Below the pieces are notes generated by a model. That model was not told the origin of the DNA, did not search any database, and worked only from the letters and a program-made list of their open reading frames with translations. Of a stretch of 64,000 nucleotides of DNA, positions 50,960 through 58,735 are shown one piece after another. Origin of the DNA: Afifella sp. IM 167 (GTDB lineage Bacteria > Pseudomonadota > Alphaproteobacteria > Rhizobiales > Afifellaceae); the NCBI RefSeq assembly GCF_020144925.1, contig NZ_NSLC01000001.1:434001-498000 (forward strand). Direction: 5' to 3'. The translations under genes and the position numbers were made by a program. Each line of letters starts with the position of its first letter. Position 1 is the first letter of the stretch.

Positions 50960-51036
50960 GGCCTGATGGGGGAACGGCTACCCGTTGGTGGTGCAACGCC
51001 AAATATCTGCGGTTCAAGTCCGCGGTCAGGCCTCCA
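50960..51036 (+). tRNA. tRNA-Cys(GCA)-like gene with non-standard arm lengths
   Basis: A 77-base tRNA-like sequence ending in an encoded CCA with U before it, as in tRNA-Cys. The acceptor GGCCTGA/TCAGGCC pairs perfectly (7 bp, or 8 with a U-G pair). The D-arm is GGGG-AACGGCTA-CCC, with the conserved GG. The T-arm TGCGG-TTCAAGT-CCGCG is canonical. The anticodon stem TTGGT/GCCAA (T-G closing pair) leaves an 8-base loop GGTGCAAC, or a 6-bp stem with a 6-base loop; U then GCA then A fits a Cys anticodon. One extra base in the anticodon loop and one on the 3' acceptor side depart from the usual 74-base tRNA-Cys. It could be functional, specialised or a decaying copy. Confidence 0.65.
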
Positions 51037-51103
51037 AAACTCTTGCCTTCCGCAGCCCTGCCGGGGCACAGCCGGTCTCGACCGGATGAAGAAGGCAGCC
51101 TCC

Positions 51104-51871
51104 ATGAGCGAGATCGCGACAGACCGGGCCGGCGGGCACGAGCCCGTGCGCATCGCCATGTGGTCGGGCCCGCGCAACATCTCCACCGCGATGATGCGGG
51201 CCTTCGAGAACCGCGACGATTGCGCGGTCTGGGACGAGCCCTTCTATGCCGCCTGGCTGGAGCGCACCGGCATCGATCATCCGATGCGCGAGGAAATCCT
51301 CGCCGCCCACGAGACCGACTGGCGAAAGGTCGCCGAGCGCGCCGCGGCTCCCGCGCCGGATGGCAGCCCCATCTTCTATCAGAAGCACATGACCCACCAC
51401 ATGGTGGAAGGGATCGGCCGCGACTGGATGGGCGCCTGCCGGCATGCCTTCCTCATCCGCCACCCGGCGCGCGTCCTCGCCTCCTATGCCAGGAAGCGTG
51501 CCGACCCGGTTCTGGCCGATATCGGCTTCGTCGAGCAGGCGGAACTCTTCGAGATGGCGAGCGAGCTTTGCGGCAGGCGGCCGCCGGTCGTCGATGCGGA
51601 TGACCTTCTCGCTGATCCGCGAGGGATTTTGACGGCGCTATGCGCGGCGCTGGAGATTCCGTTTTCGGAAAGGATGCTCGCCTGGCCGGCGGGCCGGCGC
51701 GAGAGCGACGGGGTCTGGGCGGAGCACTGGTACGACGCGGTATGGCGGTCCACCGGCTTCCAGCCGGCGCAGCCCGCGCCCGTTCTTGGCGAACCGCGCC
51801 TCAGGCAGGTGGAAGCTGCGGCCCTGCCGATTTACGAAAGGCTGGCCGCCGAAAGGCTCCGTGCCATCTAG
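51104..51871 (+). CDS. Sulfotransferase-like P-loop protein
   Basis: 255 residues. It begins VRIAMWSGPRNISTAMMRAFENRDD, a P-loop like the 5'-phosphosulfate loop of PAPS sulfotransferases, with HAFLIRHPARVLASYARKR matching their 3'-phosphate motif. Also FYQKHMTHHM and a Trp-rich C-terminal part. The substrate is unknown. The ATG at 51104 has AAGG about 8 bases upstream; ATG 51086 is possible. It lies just downstream of the tRNA-like gene and near the aminotransferase, and ends 12 bases before the convergent FliJ-like gene. Confidence 0.82.
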   Translation: MSEIATDRAGGHEPVRIAMWSGPRNISTAMMRAFENRDDCAVWDEPFYAAWLERTGIDHPMREEILAAHETDWRKVAERAAAPAPDGSPIFYQKHMTHHMVEGIGRDWMGACRHAFLIRHPARVLASYARKRADPVLADIGFVEQAELFEMASELCGRRPPVVDADDLLADPRGILTALCAALEIPFSERMLAWPAGRRESDGVWAEHWYDAVWRSTGFQPAQPAPVLGEPRLRQVEAAALPIYERLAAERLRAI

Positions 51872-51883
51872 GCCGAGAAACCT

Positions 51884-52261
51884 TCAGCTTGCCAGGCGAC
51901 CCGGACGCGGGGCCACGGCGGGACCGGAGCCGGTTTCGCGGCCGTGACGGCCCTCCTCGCGCTCCAGGTCGGCGACGGCCGCCTCGAGCGCGGCGTTCGC
52001 CGCCTCGCGCTGACTCTCAAGGTCACGCACGGATACGAGAAGGTTGTCGCGGCGCTGCCCGGCAGCACGCGCAAAGGTCGAATAGGCGAAGTGCTTTTCG
52101 TCCTCGATCCCGGTACGACGCTTCTCTGCGGCGATCTCATGTTCCAGGTCGGACGCCATCCGGCTGAACTCCTCGATCATGGTATCGATCTGGCCCAGCC
52201 GGCGCTTGCAATCCTCGACGACGAAACGCTTTTGACGAATGGCGGCATCCCGCGACTTCAT
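51884..52261 (-). CDS. fliJ: FliJ-like coiled-coil protein
   Basis: 125 residues, almost entirely charged coiled coil: MKSRDAAIRQKRFVVEDCKRRLGQID..., then SRMASDLEHEIAAEKRRTG and DLESQREAANAALEAAVADLERE. This fits FliJ-type flagellar export chaperones, and a FliJ-like gene is often found beside ctrA in alphaproteobacteria. GGGGAG lies 9 bases before the ATG. Divergent from ctrA across 397 bases. Confidence 0.75.
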   Translation of the reverse strand: MKSRDAAIRQKRFVVEDCKRRLGQIDTMIEEFSRMASDLEHEIAAEKRRTGIEDEKHFAYSTFARAAGQRRDNLLVSVRDLESQREAANAALEAAVADLEREEGRHGRETGSGPAVAPRPGRLAS

Positions 52262-52477
52262 ACTCAATACTCCCCAGCCCCGAGGGCCGCACGGCGCGCG
52301 TGCATGACCCGCCACCGCACGGCGGTAACCGTTCGTTTACGACTGGCGTTAATGATAGGGAGCAGGACTTAAGGCACGGTAAACCCGAAATGGTGGATCG
52401 GTCCTTTGTCCACCGGCCCGACGCCGGGGAGCATCCACGTCCCGGGGGTCGGTATCGAACCGTTTCTAATCGCAGGT

Positions 52478-52566
52478 GACTCTACGGAATCGGAATGGAA
52501 TCAATCTCCTACAGAAATTTGCTGAGCCTTCACCCTTGCCGGCCGCGCAAAGAGTCTGTTAACCAT
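52478..52566 (+). promoter_or_regulatory. ctrA upstream control region: GANTC sites and CtrA half-site
   Basis: The 397-base gap 52262-52658 holds no gene. It contains GACTC (52478-52482) and GAGTC (52552-52556), both GANTC sites for the CcrM methyltransferase, and TTAACCAT (52559-52566), the CtrA half-site, 2 bases after the second GANTC. Caulobacter ctrA is controlled by just this combination of CcrM methylation state and CtrA feedback. Confidence 0.65.
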
Positions 52567-52658
52567 TCCGACGTAAATGTGGTCGCAGTTTCACCTGCTC
52601 GACCAGGGCATCCAATGCGTAACGGCGGACGACGCAGAAGGGGCTAAGGGGGATTGGC

Positions 52659-53360
52659 ATGCGTGTTCTTCTAATCGAGGACGACAGCGCCACAGCGCAA
52701 TCGATTGAGTTGATGCTGAAGTCTGAAAGCTTCAACGTCTACACGACCGATCTGGGTGAAGAAGGCGTCGACCTCGGCAAGTTATACGACTACGACATTA
52801 TTCTTCTCGATCTCAATCTGCCGGACATGACCGGCTACGATGTCCTGAAGCAGCTTCGTGTCGCCAAGGTAAAAACACCGATCCTGATCCTCTCCGGTCT
52901 CGGGGGCATCGAGGACAAGGTGCGCGGCCTCGGCTTCGGCGCCGATGATTACATGACCAAGCCGTTCCACAAGGACGAGCTGGTCGCGCGCATCAACGCC
53001 GTCGTGCGCCGCTCCAAGGGCCACGCGGAATCGGTGATCCAGACCGGCAACCTGCGGGTGAATCTCGACACCAAGACCGTCGAGGTGAGCGGCCAGCGGG
53101 TGCATCTGACCGGCAAGGAATACCAGATGCTGGAGCTGCTCTCGCTGAGGAAGGGCACCACGCTGACCAAGGAGATGTTCCTCAATCATCTCTATGGGGG
53201 CATGGACGAGCCGGAACTGAAGATCATCGACGTCTTCATCTGCAAGCTCCGCAAGAAGCTCGCTTCCGCCACCGAGGGCGAGAACTACATCGAGACGGTC
53301 TGGGGCCGCGGCTACGTGCTGCGCGAGCCCGACCACGAGGAATTCCGCGAAAGCGCCTGA
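52659..53360 (+). CDS. ctrA: Cell cycle master response regulator CtrA
   Basis: 233-residue OmpR-type response regulator. The receiver has MRVLLIEDD, the phosphorylation site Asp51 in [18 protein letters not shown] (same number as in Caulobacter), and [17 protein letters not shown]. The winged helix has [40 protein letters not shown] and [13 protein letters not shown]. It controls division, motility and methylation genes. Its start is fixed by the conserved MRVLLIEDD. Near relatives here: sciP upstream and chpT immediately convergent, separated by a bidirectional terminator. Confidence 0.98.
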   Translation: MRVLLIEDDSATAQSIELMLKSESFNVYTTDLGEEGVDLGKLYDYDIILLDLNLPDMTGYDVLKQLRVAKVKTPILILSGLGGIEDKVRGLGFGADDYMTKPFHKDELVARINAVVRRSKGHAESVIQTGNLRVNLDTKTVEVSGQRVHLTGKEYQMLELLSLRKGTTLTKEMFLNHLYGGMDEPELKIIDVFICKLRKKLASATEGENYIETVWGRGYVLREPDHEEFRESA

Positions 53361-53379
53361 GGCTCGTCTGCTCCGGACG

Positions 53380-53424
53380 AAAAAACGGCCCGGCACCTCT
53401 TATAGGGTGCGGGGCCGTTTTTCT
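53380..53424. terminator. Bidirectional terminator between ctrA and chpT
   Basis: AAAAACGGCCC...GGCACC pairs with GGGTGC...GGGGCCGTTTTT, a long stem with A-run and T-run flanks so that it works on both strands. It fills the 82-base convergent gap. Confidence 0.88.
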
Positions 53425-53442
53425 TTTGCGCGCTTTCCCGCG

Positions 53443-54087
53443 TCAGACGCGGGGGGCGGCGGAAAGGACGATGCGTCCCTCCTCCTCCGCGATGGAGAAG
53501 GTGAGCCCCGCCTCCTCGGCCAGAAGCACGGCGTAAAGCGGCTGCACGGAATGGGCGTCGAGCGGATCCGGCACGCTGGCGCCCGTCAGAACGTCGCGCA
53601 CATGCTCCGGCAGCCGCGCCCGGTCGCCTTCCGCGACGATGCGCATGGCCACCACGCCCCCCTCCTCGGCCGCTTCGACGGTCAGGACACCGCCGCGAGC
53701 GATCGTATTGGCGGCGAGCAGCAGGAGGTTGAGGAGGATCTTCGCCTCCGCCTTCGGCAGAAGCGAGGAGGCGACATTCCATTTGAGCTCCACCTTCTCG
53801 CGCGACAGGAGTTCGGTCGCGATGCGCCCGGCATCCTGCATGTCGATATGCGAACCCGCCCCGCCCGAGGCACCGAAGGCGAGCCGCGAGAACTGCAGCT
53901 TCGCGGAGGCCTGGCGCGCGCTCTTGCGGATGAGGTCCATGGCGAAATCGCGCATGGAGGGATCGGATTCCTCGTCGAGCACCTCCAGCCCGTTATTGAT
54001 GGCGCCGACGGGACTGATCACGTCGTGACACACACGGCTGGCGATCAGGGCGGCAAGCTCGACGGGGGCGATGGTGGAAGAAGTCAT
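53443..54087 (-). CDS. chpT: Histidine phosphotransferase ChpT
   Basis: 214 residues in the ChpT family: the dimerisation helix LAALIASRVCHDVISPVGAINNGLEVLDEE carries the phospho-acceptor His21, and the second half is a degenerate kinase-like ATPase domain (LLNLLLLAANTIARGG, PLYAVLLAEEAGL). ChpT passes phosphate from CckA to CtrA and CpdR. It sits tail-to-tail with ctrA, its expected target. A GGAG site lies about 11 bases before the ATG. Confidence 0.94.
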   Translation of the reverse strand: MTSSTIAPVELAALIASRVCHDVISPVGAINNGLEVLDEESDPSMRDFAMDLIRKSARQASAKLQFSRLAFGASGGAGSHIDMQDAGRIATELLSREKVELKWNVASSLLPKAEAKILLNLLLLAANTIARGGVLTVEAAEEGGVVAMRIVAEGDRARLPEHVRDVLTGASVPDPLDAHSVQPLYAVLLAEEAGLTFSIAEEEGRIVLSAAPRV

Positions 54088-54222
54088 ATGGGAAGGGCTC
54101 CGGAGAACGCGGGGCGCGGGCGAATCATCGCCGTTGGTCGCTTCAGCCTAGAGGCTTTCATGGCAAGGCTCTAGCGGCGGACGCCGCGCCAGACCGGGCT
54201 CGGCAGCCCAATTCGAGCGACC

Positions 54223-54241
54223 TTTACTCAACCTTTACCAT
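54223..54241 (+). promoter_or_regulatory. CtrA-type box upstream of eipA
   Basis: TTTA-N7-TTTACCAT: two half-sites with the exact CtrA spacing of seven bases, each one base off TTAA. The second extends to TTTACCAT, one change from TTAACCAT. It lies about 58-76 bases before the eipA ATG. eipA homologues in Brucella are reported CtrA targets. Confidence 0.6.
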
Positions 54242-54298
54242 TCCGGCGCCAATTTCAGGCTGCAACGGAAGATCGGTCCAGCTGCAGCAGGAGTGACC

Positions 54299-54910
54299 AT
54301 GCGCCTTGCCCAGATCATCGCCGCCAGCATTTTTGCCGCTTCGCTCGCCGCAGCGCCGGCCCTCGCCGCGCCGGTCGCCACCGCGCCGCAATCGGCGCAG
54401 CAGCAGAATGCCGGCTCCTATACCGCGGCCGAAGTCGTCGCCGCGGGACACGAATTCTTCGGCGCCACCTCCGGCGGCCTCGCCACGATGGTGGAAAAGC
54501 TCGTTTCGCAATACGGGCTGCCGAACGGCTACGTCATCGGCCAGGAAGGCTCGGGCGCCATCTTCGGCGGCCTGCGCTACGGCGAGGGCGCGATCTACAC
54601 CAAGACCGCGCCGCCGCGGCACATCTTCTGGCAGGGTCCCTCGATCGGCTGGGACATCGGCGGCGACGGCAACCGCACGATGATGCTGGTCTACAATCTG
54701 CCCGCCACGGATTCGATCTATCGCCGCTTCGCCGGCGTCAACGGCTCCGCCTATCTCATCGGCGGCCTCGGCATGACCGTTCTGGCGAACGACAACGGCA
54801 GCGGCCAGATGATCTACGTCGTGCCCATCCGTTCCGGCGTCGGGGCGCGGCTCGGCGTCAACATCGGCTATCTGAAGTTCACCACCCAGCCGACCTGGAA
54901 TCCGTTCTGA
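54299..54910 (+). CDS. eipA: Periplasmic envelope integrity protein EipA (DUF1134)
   Basis: 203 residues with a signal peptide (IIAASIFAASLAAAPALAAP) and a DUF1134 domain: GHEFFGATSGGLATMVEKLVSQYG, GEGAIYTKTAPPRHIFWQGPSIG, and the end YVVPIRSGVGARLGVNIGYLKFT. EipA supports cell-envelope integrity in Brucella and Caulobacter. The ATG at 54299 has AGGAG 5 bases upstream; a GTG two codons earlier is in frame. Divergent from chpT, with a CtrA-type box in between. Confidence 0.92.
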   Translation: MRLAQIIAASIFAASLAAAPALAAPVATAPQSAQQQNAGSYTAAEVVAAGHEFFGATSGGLATMVEKLVSQYGLPNGYVIGQEGSGAIFGGLRYGEGAIYTKTAPPRHIFWQGPSIGWDIGGDGNRTMMLVYNLPATDSIYRRFAGVNGSAYLIGGLGMTVLANDNGSGQMIYVVPIRSGVGARLGVNIGYLKFTTQPTWNPF

Positions 54911-55065
54911 TCGCATCGCCTTCGGCCGCGAGCCCCTGACGGGCCGCAAGCCAAAGTGACATTTTTGCGATAGTTTCACCGGTTAACCGGGCGACAGACC
55001 ATGCTCTGTTGCCGACAAGGCGTCGCACCTATATTTTCGCGATCCTGCCGCGAACGGAGCCGGTG

Positions 55066-56046
55066 ATGATTCAAGCGGCTATGCTGTTCGCCCTCGGCGC
55101 GTTCGCGAGCGCACTCGTATGCCTTGCGTTCTTTACGGTCCTCGCCCGGCGCATCAGGCGCGTGACCGAACAGCGTCTGAAGGCGAGCCTGGCTACGAAA
55201 AGGGCTGATTTCGATACCGAGCGCGATGAAATGCGCGCTCGCAGCGCCATCGAGATCAGCCGTCTGGAACGCGAAACCGGCGCCCTGCGCGACCGGGTGA
55301 CCGCGCATCGGCTCGATGCCGACCTCAAGGCACAGGAAATCGCCGCCTTCAGGGCCGACCTTGCCGCCGGCGAGGACGAGATCGCCGAATTGAAGGAACG
55401 TCAGGCCGAGCTGCAGGAATCGCTGGTGGAAGCCAAGCGGCGGCTTGCCGAGACCGGCACGGCCCTGCGCGCCGGCCACCATGCGCTGGAAGCGGAGATG
55501 CAGCGCCGCCTTGCCATGCAGGACGAGATATCGCGGCTCCGCCAGACGGCGGAGGACCGGCGCGTCGAACTCGTCGGCCGGCAGGCCGAGATCGAATATC
55601 TGCGCTCCCTGCTCAGCGCCGAAGAGAGCGGCGAGGCGCGCGAGGAAAAGGCCGAGCGCGCCGCCGAGACGGCCGATGCGGCCCGCCAGGAGGCACGCCG
55701 TCCTGGCGAGTCCGGCACGGCCAACGGCCACCGGCCGGACTATGCCGCCGACCGCTTTGACGACGACGGGCCGGGCGTTCAGGAGATCGCCCGCATTGCC
55801 GAGGACATCAAGCGCATGGCCAACGACAAGGACCTTGCGGCCTTTGTCGGAGACGCCGGCAGGCCGCGTGAGGAGCGCGCCCAGGCGAACGGAGAGCGCC
55901 TGCGCGGGAGCGACGGCGCGGATGCCGGCGATCCTCCGGCCGGCCAGCGCCGCGCCGGCAAGCTCGGCGCCGCCGAGGCGCGCTTCTTCAAGGCGCTGGA
56001 CGAGATCCGCTCTCTGAAGGACGAGACCAAGACCCCCGCCGAATAG
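55066..56046 (+). CDS. Membrane-anchored coiled-coil protein of unknown function
   Basis: 326 residues: an N-terminal membrane helix (AAMLFALGAFASALVCLAFFTVLA), then about 170 residues of charged coiled coil (VTEQRLKASLATKRADFDTERDEM...), then a disordered, Gly/Asp/Arg-rich tail and a short C-terminal helix (GAAEARFFKALDEIRSLKDE). GGAG lies 7 bases before the ATG. I do not recognise the family. It follows eipA in the same direction after 155 bases; the context suggests an envelope or division role, but that is only inference. Confidence 0.7.
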   Translation: MIQAAMLFALGAFASALVCLAFFTVLARRIRRVTEQRLKASLATKRADFDTERDEMRARSAIEISRLERETGALRDRVTAHRLDADLKAQEIAAFRADLAAGEDEIAELKERQAELQESLVEAKRRLAETGTALRAGHHALEAEMQRRLAMQDEISRLRQTAEDRRVELVGRQAEIEYLRSLLSAEESGEAREEKAERAAETADAARQEARRPGESGTANGHRPDYAADRFDDDGPGVQEIARIAEDIKRMANDKDLAAFVGDAGRPREERAQANGERLRGSDGADAGDPPAGQRRAGKLGAAEARFFKALDEIRSLKDETKTPAE

Positions 56047-56186
56047 GCCGCTCCGCCCGAAACTTGCGCCTCAAGCGCAAGGCGGCCCCCGGCCCGCTCT
56101 GCCCGCACCGGACGCTCATCTCCCTTGCACCCCCGCCGGCTCGCGCTACAAATCCGGCAAGGTTAAAAAACAGAGGGGGAAGCGAA

Positions 56187-57302
56187 ATGGCGTCGAAGCC
56201 ACCGTTCAAGGCCGATCACGTCGGGAGCTTTTTGAGGCCGCAGCGTCTGGTGGAGGCGCGCAAGAAGCACGCCGCCGGCGAGCTCTCCGATGAGGCGCTT
56301 CGAGAAGTCGAGGACGAGTGCATCCTCGAGGTCGTGCGCAAGCAGGAGGAAGTGGGCCTCAGGGGCATCACCGACGGCGAGTTCCGCCGCACCTTCTTCC
56401 ATGTCGATTTCCTGGAAAAGCTCTCCGGCGTCTCCGTCACCTACGGCGATTTCTCCGCGAAATTCCGCAAGGATGACGGCAGCGAGGTCGGCTTCCGGCC
56501 GCCCGTCATCCATGTGGACGGCAAGATCTCCCATGCCCGGCCGATCCAGGGCGAGGATTTCGAATACCTGCAGTCGGTCGCCGAGCACACCGCCAAGGTC
56601 TGCATTCCCGCCCCCTCCATGCTGCATTTCCGCGGAGGCCGGAAAACCATCAGCGAGGAGATCTATCCGGACCTCGAAGCGTTCTACCGGGACCTGACAG
56701 CCGCCTACCGCGCCGAGGTGCAGGATCTCGCCGCCCGCGGCTGCCGATACCTGCAGATGGACGACACCAACCTCGCCTATCTCTGCGACCCGACCATTCG
56801 CGAGACCACCAGGTCGCGCGGCGACGATCCGGACGATCTCACCCGCCTCTATTGCCGGCTCGTCAACGACGCCATCGAAGGTCGGCCGGACGACATGGTG
56901 ATCTCCGTGCATTTGTGCCGCGGAAACTTCAAGAGCGCCTGGGTGGCGCAGGGCGGCTATGAGCCGGTCGCCGAAATCCTCTTCAACGAGATGAATATCG
57001 ACGGCTTCTTCCTCGAATACGACGACGAGCGTTCCGGCGATTTTGCCCCGCTGCGCTTCATGCCGGCCGGCAAGACCGTCGTGCTCGGCCTGATGAGCTC
57101 CAAGAAGGCGGAGGTCGAACCGGCGGATGCCGTCAAGAAGCGGATCGACGAGGCGGCGCAATATGTCCCGCTGGAACAGTGCGCCCTCAGCCATCAGTGC
57201 GGCTTCTCCTCGACGGCCCACGGCAACGACATCACCGAGGACGACCAGTGGAAGAAGCTCCACCGCTGCGTGGAAGTCGCCCACGACGTCTGGGGCTATT
57301 GA
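56187..57302 (+). CDS. MetE C-terminal-like (cobalamin-independent methionine synthase family) protein
   Basis: 371 residues covering only the catalytic barrel of the MetE family: KADHVGSFLRPQRLVEAR, GITDGEFRRTFFHVDFLEKL, YLQMDDTNLAYLCD, the zinc-site segments SVHLCRGN and LSHQCGF, and VVLGLMSSKKAEVE. Full MetE is about twice as long; such short forms transfer methyl groups to or from unidentified thiols. GAGGGGGAAG lies before the ATG. It precedes the Liv-type transporter by about 200 bases without a clear gene between. Substrate unknown; a role in S-methyl metabolism is a guess from family. Confidence 0.88.
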   Translation: MASKPPFKADHVGSFLRPQRLVEARKKHAAGELSDEALREVEDECILEVVRKQEEVGLRGITDGEFRRTFFHVDFLEKLSGVSVTYGDFSAKFRKDDGSEVGFRPPVIHVDGKISHARPIQGEDFEYLQSVAEHTAKVCIPAPSMLHFRGGRKTISEEIYPDLEAFYRDLTAAYRAEVQDLAARGCRYLQMDDTNLAYLCDPTIRETTRSRGDDPDDLTRLYCRLVNDAIEGRPDDMVISVHLCRGNFKSAWVAQGGYEPVAEILFNEMNIDGFFLEYDDERSGDFAPLRFMPAGKTVVLGLMSSKKAEVEPADAVKKRIDEAAQYVPLEQCALSHQCGFSSTAHGNDITEDDQWKKLHRCVEVAHDVWGY

Positions 57303-57506
57303 CGATAGCCGGGCGCAAGGCCGGATCTTCGGGTTTTGCGTCCGCCTTGATGGGACCCTAAGAAGAGATGGGCCTCTAGGAAGAAGGGACCGATACGGCG
57401 TGCCGTGCGTGCACGCCGCCGAGCGCCGGCCGGCAAGGCCGTTCCCGGCAGCAAGTGGCCGCCAGAGCCGCGACACCAGCAAGAACAGCTTGGGAGGGAC
57501 AGCATC

Positions 57507-58685
57507 ATGATGGACAGAAGGCGATTTCTCACCGTGGGCGCCATCGCCCTTGCCGCCGGCCTCGGGCTCTCCGCGCCCGCGGCCGCCCAGGAGAGCGTCA
57601 AGATCGGCCTCATCCTGCCGATGACGGGGCCCTTCGCCTCGACGGGCCGTCAGGTGGAGGCCGGAGCCCGGCTCTACATGTCCAAGCACGGCGATACCGT
57701 TGCCGGCCGGAAGATCGAGCTTCTCCTCAAGGACGACGCTGGCACACCCGACCAGACCAAGCGCACCGCGCAGGAAATGGTGGTGAACGACAAGGTGAGC
57801 TTCCTGGCCGGCTTCGGCCTCACCCCGCTCGCCTTCGCCACGGCCCCGATCTCCACCCAGGCCAAGGTGCCGACCATCGTCATGGCCGCGGCGACCTCCT
57901 CCATCACCGAGAAGTCACCCTTCATCGCACGCACCTCCTTCACCCTGCCCCAGGCATCGGTGATCATCGGCGAATGGGCGGCTGAGAACGGCATCAAGAA
58001 GGTCGTCACCCTCGTCTCGGACTACGCGCCGGGCGCCGACGCGCAGAAATGGTTCGCCTCCGCCTTCACCGAAAACGGCGGCGAGATCGTCGAGGAGATC
58101 CAGGTCCCCTTGCGCAATCCGGACTTCGCGCCGTTTCTGCAGCGCGTGAAGGACGCCTCCCCCGACGCCGTCTTCGTCTTTGTGCCGTCGGGCGCCGGCG
58201 CCGCCTTCATGAAGCAGTTCCGCGACCGCGGCCTCGGCGAGGCGGGCATTAGGCTGATCGGCACCGGCGACGTCGTCGACGACGACATCCTCAACGACAT
58301 GGGCGAGGCGGCACTCGGCACCGTCACCGCGCACCACTATTCCGTCGCCCACGATTCGCCCGAAAACGACGCCTTCGTGAAGGCCTTCAAGGCGGCCAAT
58401 GACGGCATGCGGCCGAACTTCATGGGCGTTGCCGGCTACGACGGCATGGCGCTCATCTATCAGGCGCTGGAGAAGACCGGGGGCGACACGGACGGCGAGA
58501 AGGTGATGGAGGCGATCAAGGGCCTCGCCTGGACAAGCCCGCGCGGCCCGATCTCCATCGATCCGAAGACCCGCGACATCGTCCAGAACATGTACATCCG
58601 CGAAGTGAAGAGCGTCGACGGCGAACTCTACAACGTCGAGCAGGAGACGTTCGAGGCCGTCAAGGATCCGGCCAAGGAAGGCTGA
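57507..58685 (+). CDS. Branched-chain/aromatic-type ABC transporter substrate-binding protein
   Basis: 392 residues. The N-terminus MMDRRRFLTVGAIALAAG has a twin-arginine export motif and ends in AAAQE. The mature part is a LivJ-like periplasmic binding protein: VKIGLILPMTGPFASTGRQVEAGARLY, LLLKDDAGTPDQTKRTAQEMV and a late YDGMALIYQALEKTGG. It captures the substrate for the permease and ATPase genes directly downstream. GGGAGGG lies upstream of two adjacent ATGs (57507, 57510). The substrate may be amino, hydroxy or aromatic acids; pcaHG at the end of the run favours an aromatic acid. Confidence 0.92.
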   Translation: MMDRRRFLTVGAIALAAGLGLSAPAAAQESVKIGLILPMTGPFASTGRQVEAGARLYMSKHGDTVAGRKIELLLKDDAGTPDQTKRTAQEMVVNDKVSFLAGFGLTPLAFATAPISTQAKVPTIVMAAATSSITEKSPFIARTSFTLPQASVIIGEWAAENGIKKVVTLVSDYAPGADAQKWFASAFTENGGEIVEEIQVPLRNPDFAPFLQRVKDASPDAVFVFVPSGAGAAFMKQFRDRGLGEAGIRLIGTGDVVDDDILNDMGEAALGTVTAHHYSVAHDSPENDAFVKAFKAANDGMRPNFMGVAGYDGMALIYQALEKTGGDTDGEKVMEAIKGLAWTSPRGPISIDPKTRDIVQNMYIREVKSVDGELYNVEQETFEAVKDPAKEG

Positions 58686-58735
58686 CCGGAAGAGGAGCGC
58701 CGGGCCGCCCGGCGCTCCCTGACGAGGCAGGCCCC

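Noticed and set aside
50960-51036. Half of a two-piece (permuted) alphaproteobacterial tmRNA
   Set aside because: The acceptor strands, D-arm, anticodon region and T-arm occur in normal tRNA order within 77 bases, and there is no tag-coding region. A permuted tmRNA gene would have the halves inverted in order.
54293-54298. GTG two codons upstream as the eipA start
   Set aside because: The ATG at 54299 has a properly spaced AGGAG, while the GTG overlaps that ribosome site.
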